A DNA stretch of 32,150 nucleotides from CAYUWG01 sp964448285. Its GTDB lineage: Bacteria; Bacteroidota; Ignavibacteria; SZUA-365. Location of the stretch: assembly GCA_964448285.1 (NCBI GenBank), contig CAYUWG010000045.1, forward strand, positions 1 through 32,150, given 5' to 3'. Positions 24,142 through 32,150 of the stretch are shown one piece after another. Position 1 is the stretch's first letter; the number at the start of each line of letters is the position of its first letter. The notes under the pieces are model-generated. The model was not told where the DNA came from, made no database searches, and saw nothing but the letters and a program-made list of their open reading frames with translations. The position numbers were made by a program, and so were the translations under genes.

Positions 24142-25263
24142 ATGCCGGTTCGGGTACTCTATATTCTTTCAACGCTTGCGCGCTGCGGTCCTGTCAATCT
24201 TCTTTATTCGATTATTAAGCATCTTGACCGAGACGAATTCGAGCCTCATGTTCTTACACTTTCACCGGAAGTTCGTGAATCGCTTCGTCATCAGTTCGAA
24301 GCACTAAACATCAGGCATGACTCACTCGATATGAATCGCACGGAGTGGTGGCTGAAGGGGCAATCTCGATTGAGACATAGAATCGAGCAACTGGATCCAC
24401 ACATCATACACACCCACGGATTCCGTGCTGATACCGGAGTCGTTCGCACCGGCTTCAATAGACATTGCGCTACCATCCATAACGACCCTCATATTGATTA
24501 TCCATTGGAGTATGGGAAGATTTCCGGTTGGCTGCTCGCAGAGAGACACTTGCGGACCATTCAATCGATTCCGCATCCCGTGGCGGTTTCAAAAACGATC
24601 TCACAAGCTCTTTCCAAGCGAATCGGGTATTCGGTTCATTCAATACAGAATGGAATCGACGTGGACTATTATGCACCTGCACCACCGGAGGAGCGCGCTC
24701 GCTTTCGTCATACCCTCGGAATTCAGGATGAGGAGATCGTTTTCGTTTACGCCGGTCGTTTCATTCGAAGAAAGAATCCTGAACACGTCGTGCGAGCATT
24801 CATGAAGGTTGCCCCAACGATTAAAGCGAAGCTCCTCATGCTCGGAGATGGCGAACTGCTTGAACAGTGTAGAAGCATTGCTGATGACTCGGTGATCTTT
24901 ACCGGAGATGTTTCCGACGTTCGAATGTACTTTTCGGCTTCTGACGCTTTCGTTTCTTCTTCATCCGGTGAAGGACTCCCTCTCGCGGTTATAGAAGCGA
25001 TGTCGATGGGTTTACCAGTTCTTTTATCCGACATTCCGTCGCACAGGGAAATTGCCGAAGTAAGCGATAGCGGCGTCAAAATATTTGCCATAGATAACCT
25101 CGACGAACTTGCGGCGCTCATCTTGAAATGTATCTCGATGGATTTATCACATTCATCAGCCGATGTCCGAGCGAATGTGCGTGAGCATTTTTCTGCTAAC
25201 GCTATGAGTGCAGGGTATCAAAAGTTCTATCGCGATATCGGAAGGTCCCGCGATAGAGTTTAG
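24142..25263 (+). CDS. Family 4 glycosyltransferase (GT-B fold)
   Basis: The 373-residue protein begins VRVLYILSTLARCGPVNLLYSIIKHL. The C-terminal GT4 domain shows VFVYAGRFIRRKNPEHVV, MLGDGELLEQC and the E-x7-E block GEGLPLAVIEAMSMGLPVLLSD. It probably transfers a hexose or deoxyhexose to the repeat unit on the cytoplasmic face. ATG 24142, 5 nt after the methyltransferase stop, is preferred to the longer frame from 24100, which overlaps that gene. It is the last gene of the contiguous polysaccharide cluster; a 72-nt gap precedes glgA. Confidence 0.92.
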   Translation: MPVRVLYILSTLARCGPVNLLYSIIKHLDRDEFEPHVLTLSPEVRESLRHQFEALNIRHDSLDMNRTEWWLKGQSRLRHRIEQLDPHIIHTHGFRADTGVVRTGFNRHCATIHNDPHIDYPLEYGKISGWLLAERHLRTIQSIPHPVAVSKTISQALSKRIGYSVHSIQNGIDVDYYAPAPPEERARFRHTLGIQDEEIVFVYAGRFIRRKNPEHVVRAFMKVAPTIKAKLLMLGDGELLEQCRSIADDSVIFTGDVSDVRMYFSASDAFVSSSSGEGLPLAVIEAMSMGLPVLLSDIPSHREIAEVSDSGVKIFAIDNLDELAALILKCISMDLSHSSADVRANVREHFSANAMSAGYQKFYRDIGRSRDRV

Positions 25264-25335
25264 AAGTGCTGAAGAATCCTATCAATCTTATTTGCTTTGG
25301 GAATTGCATAAAGCACGGATTAGATTTCGAACCGT

Positions 25336-26811
25336 ATGTCCGTTAATCGATATGACTCCGACCTGAAAATCTGTTTCGCCACGAGCGAATGCGTCCCGTT
25401 CGTTAAGACCGGCGGCCTTGCCGATGTGAGCGGTGCACTCCCCAAAGCGCTGGAGTCGCTGGGTTGTGATGTCAAGGTCTTTCTTCCGCTGTACCATTCC
25501 ATCCGCGTTCTCGATTACGATTTCGAGCTTCTGCATGACATGCGCGATATCACCGTGCAGATCGGGTCACGGCATGTGCAGTTTTCCGTGTGGGAGGGAT
25601 TTCTTCCGGACAGCGATGTATCGATGTATTTCATCGACTGTCCGACCTATTACCATAGGAAACACGTTTACACGAATGATCCTGACGAGGACGAACGCTT
25701 TATCCTTTTTCAGCACGCGGTGCTCTTGACGTTGCAGCGGCTGAAATGGGCGCCGCACATCATGCACTGCAACGACTGGCAAACGAGCCTTCTGCCGGCG
25801 CTGCTGAAAACGACATACGCATGGGATCAACTTTTCACGGATACGAAATCTCTTCTCACCATTCACAACGTCGGTTACCAGGGACGGTTTTCGAAGGATG
25901 CTGTTGTCAAGGCCGGTTTACCGATTGCTGACGTTGCACCAGGCGGACCGTTCGAACTTGACGGAGCGTCCTGCTTTTTGAAGGCTGGGATTCTGTTTTC
26001 CGAAATCATCAACGCTGTCAGCCCGAATTATGCACGGGAGATTCAGACGAAGGAGTTCGGAGCCGGTCTGGAAGGCGTCCTCGCAACGCGGCACAGCGAC
26101 GTCCATGGAGTCTTGAATGGGATCGATACGACCATTTGGAGTCCTTCGACCGACACCCTCATTCCGCACACGTATTTCGTCGAAGACCTTTCCGGAAAAA
26201 GGAGAGACAAGATCGCACTGCTTCAGGATGTCGAGTTGCCGTATGCTGAGAATATACCGCTCATCGGGATTATTTCGCGGTTCACGGGCCAGAAAGGTTT
26301 CGATCTGCTCATACCGGTGATGGATGCATTGCTTCATCAACCGCTACAGTTCGCTGTTCTTGGAAGCGGAGAGCATGAGACCGAGGAGTTCTTTCGACGC
26401 GCTGCAGAAAGATATCCGGAAAAGGTGTTCACCTACATCGGATTTCATAACACACTCGCACATCACATCACTGCTGCGTCCGATATGTTTCTCATGCCTT
26501 CACTCTACGAGCCATGCGGACTGAACCAAATGTACAGCCTCGTGTATGGCACCATCCCGATCGTTCGCAAAACCGGCGGCCTCGCTGACACTGTGCACGA
26601 TTACCATGAGCATAACAGCGAAGGAAACGGATTTTCTTTTCAGGATCGAACTCCATCGGCGTTGTACGAGACCGTGCTTCGCGCCATTAGTCTGTTTCAT
26701 GAAAAGCATATCTGGGACACACTCATCTCAAGGGGAATGACTACTGATTTTTCCTGGCGTCATTCGGCTCGTGAATACATCGCTCTGTATTTACGCGCAC
26801 TGCGCCGCTGA
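25336..26811 (+). CDS. glgA: Glycogen synthase (ADP-glucose type)
   Basis: The 491-residue GT5 enzyme has the N-terminal ADP-glucose site around K24-T-G-G-L-A-D-V and ICFATSECVPF. HCNDWQTSLLPALLKT follows. The C-terminal block is PSLYEPCGLNQMYSLVYGTIPIVRKTGGLADTV, with the catalytic glutamate. It extends alpha-1,4-glucan from ADP-glucose in the cytoplasm. The length is typical (~480-490). It lies 72 nt after the exopolysaccharide cluster and may have its own promoter; I see no convincing one. Other glycogen genes are not in the window. Confidence 0.95.
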   Translation: MSVNRYDSDLKICFATSECVPFVKTGGLADVSGALPKALESLGCDVKVFLPLYHSIRVLDYDFELLHDMRDITVQIGSRHVQFSVWEGFLPDSDVSMYFIDCPTYYHRKHVYTNDPDEDERFILFQHAVLLTLQRLKWAPHIMHCNDWQTSLLPALLKTTYAWDQLFTDTKSLLTIHNVGYQGRFSKDAVVKAGLPIADVAPGGPFELDGASCFLKAGILFSEIINAVSPNYAREIQTKEFGAGLEGVLATRHSDVHGVLNGIDTTIWSPSTDTLIPHTYFVEDLSGKRRDKIALLQDVELPYAENIPLIGIISRFTGQKGFDLLIPVMDALLHQPLQFAVLGSGEHETEEFFRRAAERYPEKVFTYIGFHNTLAHHITAASDMFLMPSLYEPCGLNQMYSLVYGTIPIVRKTGGLADTVHDYHEHNSEGNGFSFQDRTPSALYETVLRAISLFHEKHIWDTLISRGMTTDFSWRHSAREYIALYLRALRR

Positions 26812-26840
26812 CTGAACTCCCATCTTTACAGGTACGAACC

Positions 26841-27623
26841 ATGGAATGGCTTTCCGATCCACACGCCTGGGCTGCACTGCTGACACTCACTGCGCTTGAA
26901 ATCGTCCTCGGCATCGATAACATCATCTTCGTTTCCATCCTGACAGGCAAGCTTCCGCAGAAGGAACAGCAGAGAGCGCGACTCATCGGCCTTTTACTCG
27001 CTATGATTATGCGCATCCTGCTCCTCTTTTCAATCACGTGGATCATGCGACTGACAGCGCCGCTGTTCATTGTTGCCGCTCAGGAGATTTCCGGTCGTGA
27101 CCTGATTCTCTTGCTGGGAGGTCTGTTTCTCATCGGCAAGAGCACGCATGAAATACACGATAAGCTTGAGGGCGAGGACGTGGAAACCGGAGTGGTGAAG
27201 AGCGCCACTTTCGCCAACGTCATTATCCAGATCACACTGCTCGATATCGTTTTCTCACTTGACTCCGTCATTACGGCAATCGGCATGGCGAACCAATTGG
27301 TCATCATGATCATCGCCGTCGTCATTGCTATCGGGTTTATGATGGCATTCGCAAAAGCGATCGGTGATTTCGTCGAGAAACACCCCACGCTGAAGATGCT
27401 GGCATTAAGCTTTCTTCTCCTCATCGGAATCATGCTCGTGGCTGAAGCATTCGATCAACACATCCCGAAAGGGTACATCTACTTTGCGATGGCGTTCTCC
27501 GTCTTCGTTGAAATGCTGAACATCAAGATGCGGGTGAAAGCGGAGCCTGTTCGCCTTCGAAAAAAAGTCCACACACTGCGTCGTAAAAAGAAACCTCGCG
27601 ATGCGCAAGCGGCAAGTGCCTGA
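26841..27623 (+). CDS. TerC family integral membrane protein
   Basis: The 260-residue protein has about seven membrane helices and the two acidic TerC signatures, LEIVLGIDNIIFVSILTGKLP near the N-terminus and LLDIVFSLDSVITAIGMANQ in the middle. A loop (HDKLEGEDVETG) precedes the second half, and the tail is strongly basic (RLRKKVHTLRRKKKP). TerC/Alx proteins have been linked to tellurite resistance and, more recently, to manganese export and metal loading of secreted proteins. The role here is unassigned. The last codons overlap an upstream extension of the deacetylase frame, but the preferred start of that gene lies after this stop. Confidence 0.92.
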   Translation: MEWLSDPHAWAALLTLTALEIVLGIDNIIFVSILTGKLPQKEQQRARLIGLLLAMIMRILLLFSITWIMRLTAPLFIVAAQEISGRDLILLLGGLFLIGKSTHEIHDKLEGEDVETGVVKSATFANVIIQITLLDIVFSLDSVITAIGMANQLVIMIIAVVIAIGFMMAFAKAIGDFVEKHPTLKMLALSFLLLIGIMLVAEAFDQHIPKGYIYFAMAFSVFVEMLNIKMRVKAEPVRLRKKVHTLRRKKKPRDAQAASA

Positions 27624-27648
27624 TGTCTTTGAGCTTCTCTGTGGAAGA

Positions 27649-30198
27649 ATGTACCTTGATCCAGCCGATTCTCTTCTGAAAGGACTTCATCTGACTTACT
27701 CTCATTTCCTTCGTTCCGTCATACTATTCTCCTTCCTTTTTCCAGCGAGTGTCTGCGGCCAACCTCTTCGTATCTCTGATGCGGGAGAACTCTACACAGC
27801 GATCAACAAGTTGAGCGTTCTTGGCAGCGTGCTTTATATCGCCGCCCACCCCGACGATGAAAACACTGCGGTACTTTCTTACTCTGCCAATGGAAAGCTC
27901 TTTCGCACGGCATATCTCTCCATCACACGTGGCGACGGTGGACAGAATCTTATCGGGAAAGAACAATCCGAAATGCTCGGAATCATACGAACACAAGAGC
28001 TTCTCGCGGCAAGGCGAATCGACCACTCAGAACAGTTCTTCACACGTGCGATCGACTTCGGCTATTCCAAATCACCGGATGAAACACTGGCACTGTGGAA
28101 TCACGACAGCGTTCTTGCAGACGTCGTATGGGTCATCCGACAATTTCGTCCGGATGTCATTATCACGCGCTTTCCTTCATCGGGCGAAGGTGGTCATGGG
28201 CATCACACCGCATCCGCCATTCTCGCCGAGGAAGCGTTCGTTGCAGCCGGTGATCCCACGAAATTCACTGAGCAATTGCACTTCGTCAAACCATGGAAGC
28301 CGAAGCGGCTTGTCTGGAACGGTTGGGGAACTCTTCTCGAAAGGCGCGCCCCGTTGAACACCTTCGTATCGGTGGACGTCGGTGATTACAATCCGCTTTT
28401 CGGAAAGTCCTATACCGAGATTGCCGCTGAGAGTCGCAGTATGCATAAGAGCCAGGGTTTTGGCGCAACCGGGCAGCGAGAGGAAACCCGCCACTACTTT
28501 TCCCACACCGCCGGAGACAGCGCACGCGGCGGTGTCTTCGAAGGTCTGAACATGACTTGGTCGCGCATACCGGATGGCGAAAAGCTCGGGAAGATGGTAC
28601 AGCGTATCGCGGAAACATTCGATCCACGCACTCCGGAGAAATCCATCCCCGCGCTGGTTAGCGTGTATCGTGCGTTGCGATCTATCGAAGATGATTATTG
28701 GATCCCCGTGAAGAAAAAGGAGCTTGAGGACATCATCCGTTCTTGTCTCGGGCTTTGGATTGAAGGGCTATCGCCTGCGTATGAGATTTCGAGCGGTTCG
28801 CCCGTTCGCATTCGTGCAGGAATCGTGAACCGGTCTGCTTTTACTGCGGTCCTTCGTGCTGTGCGCATCACTGAAGCCCAATGGGATACGACGCTTTCCG
28901 TCAACCTGACGCAGGGAAAAATGGAAGCCTTCGACATTTCGATCGCACGACTTCCTTCTCCTGTCTCCCAGCCGTACTGGCTGCAGAAGAAATCGTCCAA
29001 AGGTTTATTCCATATCGAAGACAAGCGCTTGATTGGTTTGCCGGAAAATCCGCCATCATGCACCGTGATCTTCTCGGTTGAAATCGAAGGTGAGCGATTC
29101 GATTTTACGACACCGGTTATGCATCGCTGGACTGATCCGGTTCATGGAGAGCAGTATCGGCCGTTCGTCGTCGCGCCTGCTGTCACGGCAACGTTCGAAG
29201 ACGGTGTCTTTCTTTTTTCGAATGAAGAGAAAAAGGACATTCACATTGTCGTGAAAAACACTTCCGGAACGACGACAGGCACGATTCGTCTCGCGATCCC
29301 CGACGGCTGGCATTGCACGCCTGCTGTTGTTCCATTCGCGTTTGAAACCTCCGGTGAAGAAAAGCTCGTTCGCTTCACACTTCAGCCGACTTCGAAAGCT
29401 GCGAGCGGATCACTTCGTGTTGAATGCGGCGTTCAGCGGCCCGATGGGTCAGAAGAAACCATTTCACCGAGTTACCGGGTCATCGATTATTCGCACATTC
29501 CGAAACAAACGGTCTTCCCGCCTGCTGAAGCGCAGCTCGTGCGGTTGAGTACCGATAAGCTGGTTTCACGCATCGGCTACATCGAAGGAAGCGGTGATGA
29601 AATACCGGAGTATCTCCGCCAGCTCGGGTACGGCGTTTCACTTCTTTCCGATAAGGATATCGAGACGGGAAAACTCGAACAGTTCGATGTCATCATCGCG
29701 GGCGTTCGCGCTTACAATACACGTGCACGCCTCGCACAAATGCAACGGCGAATGATGGAGTATGTCGCGAACGGCGGAACGTACATCGTGCAATACAACA
29801 CGACGCAGGGTTTGAAGACGGATAAGCTCGGACCGTATCCGATGAAGCTTTCGCGCGATCGTGTCACGAAAGAGGATGCCCCCATGCGGTTTCTCGTGCC
29901 TGAGCATCCCGTCATGAAACATCCGAACACGATTACAGCGACGGATTTCGATGGATGGGTTCAAGAGCGCGGCTTGTATTTCGCAAGCGAGTGGGACGAA
30001 AAATACGAAGCACTCTTGGGGTGCAACGATCCGGGTGAACAGGAAAAAGCGGGGAGCCTGCTTTTCACGCGCCACGGTAGGGGAGTGTTCATCTACACTT
30101 CGCTCGCATTCTTTCGTCAATTGCCTGCCGGAGTACCGGGCGCATTTCGGCTGTTCATCAATTTGATTTCTTCAGGGAAGAACACCGGAAGCAAATGA
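27649..30198 (+). CDS. Secreted PIG-L (LmbE-like) family deacetylase with C-terminal amidotransferase-like domain
   Basis: This 849-residue multidomain protein starts with a signal sequence (FLRSVILFSFLFPASVCGQ). The PIG-L catalytic domain follows, with the zinc motif A-H67-P-D-D-E71 and the later G-G-H183-G-H-H-T block. A beta-rich middle (~380-640) resembles NEW3-type or Ig-like folds. The C-terminal ~230 residues (YLRQLGYGVSLL, FDVIIAGVRAYNTR, YVANGGTYIVQYNT) resemble a class I glutamine-amidotransferase-like fold without an obvious catalytic Cys-His pair. PIG-L enzymes remove N-acetyl groups from GlcNAc-type conjugates. I chose ATG 27649 (GGAAG upstream, no overlap with terC) over 27601. 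Its stop overlaps the next gene by ATGA. Confidence 0.88.
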   Translation: MYLDPADSLLKGLHLTYSHFLRSVILFSFLFPASVCGQPLRISDAGELYTAINKLSVLGSVLYIAAHPDDENTAVLSYSANGKLFRTAYLSITRGDGGQNLIGKEQSEMLGIIRTQELLAARRIDHSEQFFTRAIDFGYSKSPDETLALWNHDSVLADVVWVIRQFRPDVIITRFPSSGEGGHGHHTASAILAEEAFVAAGDPTKFTEQLHFVKPWKPKRLVWNGWGTLLERRAPLNTFVSVDVGDYNPLFGKSYTEIAAESRSMHKSQGFGATGQREETRHYFSHTAGDSARGGVFEGLNMTWSRIPDGEKLGKMVQRIAETFDPRTPEKSIPALVSVYRALRSIEDDYWIPVKKKELEDIIRSCLGLWIEGLSPAYEISSGSPVRIRAGIVNRSAFTAVLRAVRITEAQWDTTLSVNLTQGKMEAFDISIARLPSPVSQPYWLQKKSSKGLFHIEDKRLIGLPENPPSCTVIFSVEIEGERFDFTTPVMHRWTDPVHGEQYRPFVVAPAVTATFEDGVFLFSNEEKKDIHIVVKNTSGTTTGTIRLAIPDGWHCTPAVVPFAFETSGEEKLVRFTLQPTSKAASGSLRVECGVQRPDGSEETISPSYRVIDYSHIPKQTVFPPAEAQLVRLSTDKLVSRIGYIEGSGDEIPEYLRQLGYGVSLLSDKDIETGKLEQFDVIIAGVRAYNTRARLAQMQRRMMEYVANGGTYIVQYNTTQGLKTDKLGPYPMKLSRDRVTKEDAPMRFLVPEHPVMKHPNTITATDFDGWVQERGLYFASEWDEKYEALLGCNDPGEQEKAGSLLFTRHGRGVFIYTSLAFFRQLPAGVPGAFRLFINLISSGKNTGSK

Positions 30199-30326
30199 CG
30201 GAACTGAACGGCGATACGGAAAAGCCGCCTGTCTTCTCCTCTTGGAACGGATGGTATGGATTCGTTATCGGATTTCTCTTTGTGCTTATCGGCTTGATGT
30301 ATCTCTTCACGAAAGCGTTTGAATGA
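30195..30326 (+). CDS. 43-residue single-pass membrane protein, putative symporter small subunit
   Basis: The frame ATG 30195 to TGA 30326 encodes 43 residues. A polar N-terminus (MTELNGDTEKPPVFSSW) is followed by NGWYG, one strong membrane helix (FVIGFLFVLIGLMYLF, ~23-38) and a short TKAFE tail. It overlaps the deacetylase stop by ATGA and the symporter start by ATGA, filling the 124 nt between them exactly, which is strong evidence that it is translated. Size, one helix and its place directly before a sodium:solute symporter recall the small companion subunits (DUF485, DUF4212) of other SSS transporters, but I see no clear homology to these. The function is inferred only from context. Confidence 0.8.
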   Translation: MTELNGDTEKPPVFSSWNGWYGFVIGFLFVLIGLMYLFTKAFE

Positions 30327-32023
30327 GAGCGCTCGACTGGATCGTCCTGGCGTCGTCGCTCGTTTTCATCGTTACATACGGCGTATGGAAGGGTCGAGGC
30401 TCGAAAGACGTTCGGGGTTTTCTCCTCTCGAACCGTGATATGAAATGGTACACGATCGCGTTGTCGGTCATGGCGACACAAGCGAGTGCAATCACTTTCC
30501 TCTCGACACCGGGACAAGCGTATGTCGATGGCATGCGTTTCGTGCAATTCTATTTCGGGCTGCCGATTGCGATGGTGATTCTTTGTATCACCGCTATTCC
30601 CATCTACCACAAGCTCAACGTTTTCACCGCGTATCAATACCTCGAAGAGCGTTTCGATTACAAGACACGCGCTCTCACGGCTTTTCTTTTTCTCACGCAA
30701 CGCGGTCTCGCAGCCGGCCTGACGATTTACGCTCCTTCCATCATTCTTTCAACATTGTTTGGCTTTGATCTGACGATCACCAACATCCTCATCGGCGGTT
30801 TGGTGATCATCTATACGACCAGTGGAGGAACGAAGGCCGTCAGTTGGACGCAGTTCCATCAGGTATTCATCATCCTCGCAGGCATGGTTGGAGCAGGGGT
30901 CGTCATGTTCTCGCTACTGCCTGAAGACATCACGTTCTGGGATTCTTTGTTCATTGCGGGAAAAAGCGGGAAGCTCAACGCGATCGATTTCTCTTTCGAT
31001 CTCAATGATCGATATACGATCTGGTCGGGGATCATCGGTGGGCTTTTCCTGCAACTCTCGTATTTCGGAACGGACCAGTCGCAAGTGCAGCGATACCTGA
31101 CCGGTGAGTCCGTAACACAAAGTCGTCTTGGACTGATTTTCAACGGCATGGCGAAAGTGCCAATGCAATTTGTGATTCTCTTTCTCGGTGCATCGCTATT
31201 CGTCTTTTACCAGTTTGTCACTCCGCCAATCTTCTTCGATCCGGTCTCAGCAGATAAGGCGCGAAGTGGACAGTTTGCCTCGGAGTTTCTCGCTCAGGAA
31301 TCAGCGTTTCGATCACTCCATGAGGCGCGCAGTTCAGCACTGCAGCAAATGGTTCATGCAAAACGCAATGGGGACAAGCGGGGAATGGAGAAATCGAGCG
31401 AGAGCGCAACTGCTTTATCTGACGAAATGCAAAGAGTTCGCAAGGATGCGATAGCTGTCATTCAGCGCACGGATTCCGGCGCGAACACGAACGACACGAA
31501 CTACATCTTTCTCACGTTCGTCATCAGCTTTCTCCCTGCCGGACTTGTCGGTTTGGTTTTGGCAGCCATCTTTGCAGCATCGATGTCTTCAACGTCTTCC
31601 GAGATCAATGCGCTTGCCTCCACGAGTGTGATCGATGTTTACAAGCGTGTCGTCAAACACGACGCACGGGAGAAGCACTACCTTCGAGTTTCACGGCTCG
31701 CGACAGTGTTCTGGGGGTGTTTCGCCGTCGGCTTCGCAGAGTTCGCAAATCAACTCGGCTCGTTGATCGAGGCGGTGAACATACTCGGCTCCCTTTTCTA
31801 TGGTACGATCCTCGGTGTCTTTCTCACGGGTTTTTATTTGAAGCGAATCGGCGGAAGCGCAGTATTCTTCGCAGCACTGATTGCTGAAACGGCTGTGATT
31901 CTCTGTTATCTCTTCACGGATATTTCTTTTCTCTGGTACAACGTGATCGGGTGTGTCCTCGTCGCGCTGATCGCGTCGGTTCTTCAGTTGTTTATTGCGA
32001 AGAGAAGAACGTATTCATCGTGA
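30323..32023 (+). CDS. Sodium:solute symporter (SSS family)
   Basis: The 566-residue protein has about 13-14 membrane helices and SSS blocks: RGFLLSNRDMKWYTIALSVMATQASAITFLSTPGQAY, a sodium-site type helix with FAASMSSTSSEINALASTS, and SGGTKAVSWTQFHQVFII. Residues ~300-392 form a long hydrophilic, helix-prone insertion between membrane helices (LHEARSSALQQM, SATALSDEMQRVRKDAI), absent from basic SSS members. It is coupled to the 43-residue protein by ATGA and, through it, to the secreted deacetylase. The likely job is uptake of a small product released by the deacetylase, such as a sugar or acyl compound, driven by sodium; the solute is unknown. Confidence 0.92.
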   Translation: MRALDWIVLASSLVFIVTYGVWKGRGSKDVRGFLLSNRDMKWYTIALSVMATQASAITFLSTPGQAYVDGMRFVQFYFGLPIAMVILCITAIPIYHKLNVFTAYQYLEERFDYKTRALTAFLFLTQRGLAAGLTIYAPSIILSTLFGFDLTITNILIGGLVIIYTTSGGTKAVSWTQFHQVFIILAGMVGAGVVMFSLLPEDITFWDSLFIAGKSGKLNAIDFSFDLNDRYTIWSGIIGGLFLQLSYFGTDQSQVQRYLTGESVTQSRLGLIFNGMAKVPMQFVILFLGASLFVFYQFVTPPIFFDPVSADKARSGQFASEFLAQESAFRSLHEARSSALQQMVHAKRNGDKRGMEKSSESATALSDEMQRVRKDAIAVIQRTDSGANTNDTNYIFLTFVISFLPAGLVGLVLAAIFAASMSSTSSEINALASTSVIDVYKRVVKHDAREKHYLRVSRLATVFWGCFAVGFAEFANQLGSLIEAVNILGSLFYGTILGVFLTGFYLKRIGGSAVFFAALIAETAVILCYLFTDISFLWYNVIGCVLVALIASVLQLFIAKRRTYSS

Positions 32024-32028
32024 TACGG

Positions 32029-32150
32029 CTACTCAACGATCATCACTCTCGAAGTTGATCCGAACGTCGTATGCAAACGAATATGATAGACGCCTGGCTT
32101 CAGGGGAAAAGGATCGCTCGAAAGTTCGTGATAACCCGGTTCCATCAATC
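32029..32150 (-). CDS. C-terminal end of a probable T9SS-secreted protein (partial)
   Basis: The minus frame from the window edge to TAG at 32029-32031 encodes ~39 residues. They include YHELSSDPFPLKPGVYHIRL followed by HTTFGSTSRVMIVE. The PGVY-x-I/Y-R-L pattern followed by a short hydrophobic end resembles the last strands of T9SS type A sorting domains, as at the ends of the two T9SS proteins on the left of the window. It converges on the symporter gene with a 5-nt gap and no terminator between them. Only the tail is visible, so nothing can be said about the main domain. Confidence 0.65.
   Translation of the reverse strand, partial: LMEPGYHELSSDPFPLKPGVYHIRLHTTFGSTSRVMIVE

Noticed and set aside
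25321..25328. TAGATTTC as a promoter element for glgA
   Set aside because: It would place the transcription start only a few bases before the ATG, and the last base breaks the consensus.
1..32150. CRISPR arrays, tRNA or rRNA genes, insertion sequences, transposases or integrases
   Set aside because: I found no short regularly spaced repeats, no clover-leaf-like segments and no transposase or integrase motifs. The only repeat pair is the MNT gene.

Overview
The window comes from a Gram-negative bacterium of the Bacteroidota/Chlorobiota/Ignavibacteriota kind. Two, probably three, secreted proteins end in type IX secretion (T9SS) C-terminal sorting domains. One has the 'NYPNPFNPST...VYDLLGRE' style common in Ignavibacteria and Kapabacteria relatives. 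There is also a UpxY/NusG-like antiterminator, an outer-membrane SLBB export protein, and several genes with weak or absent Shine-Dalgarno sequences. The exact phylum is an inference.

Minus strand, 1-8417 (transcribed right to left). A surface-polysaccharide operon starts with a UpxY-type antiterminator and GDP-mannose 4,6-dehydratase (gmd) and ends, at the window edge, with a DegT-type sugar aminotransferase. It is interrupted by a HEPN/MNT toxin-antitoxin pair, a second orphan MNT copy, and two large T9SS-secreted proteins (an M6-like metalloprotease with a beta-helix, and a PD40 beta-propeller). The two MNT copies form a 318-nt direct repeat (9 mismatches by hand count) that brackets the T9SS genes. 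A decayed piece of a second DegT gene lies just upstream of one copy. The antiterminator is preceded by a 425-nt gene-free leader rich in inverted repeats.

Minus strand, 8843-11171: the housekeeping genes etfB, etfA and a bifunctional-nuclease (BFN) family gene.

Plus strand, 11390-25263: a long, tightly packed exopolysaccharide/O-antigen cluster. It holds RmlB, a UDP-GlcNAc/ManNAc 6-dehydrogenase, UDP-GlcNAc 2-epimerase, an SLBB export protein, a Wzz-type chain-length protein, a GT2, a Wzx flippase, a Wzy polymerase/ligase, a second GT2 with a TTG start, an XrtA-type polysaccharide deacetylase, a SAM methyltransferase and a GT4. Many junctions overlap by 1-4 nt. Together they suggest Wzx/Wzy-type synthesis and export of a polymer probably containing an N-acetyl-hexosaminuronic acid.

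Plus strand, 25336-32023: glycogen synthase, a TerC-family membrane protein, then a three-gene cassette joined by ATGA overlaps. The cassette encodes a secreted multidomain PIG-L deacetylase, a 43-residue single-pass membrane protein and a sodium:solute symporter. A convergent, probably T9SS-secreted protein starts at the right edge.

The most interesting observations are the duplicated MNT gene with its aminotransferase fossil, the structured leader of the antiterminator gene, and the 43-residue membrane protein between the deacetylase and the symporter.
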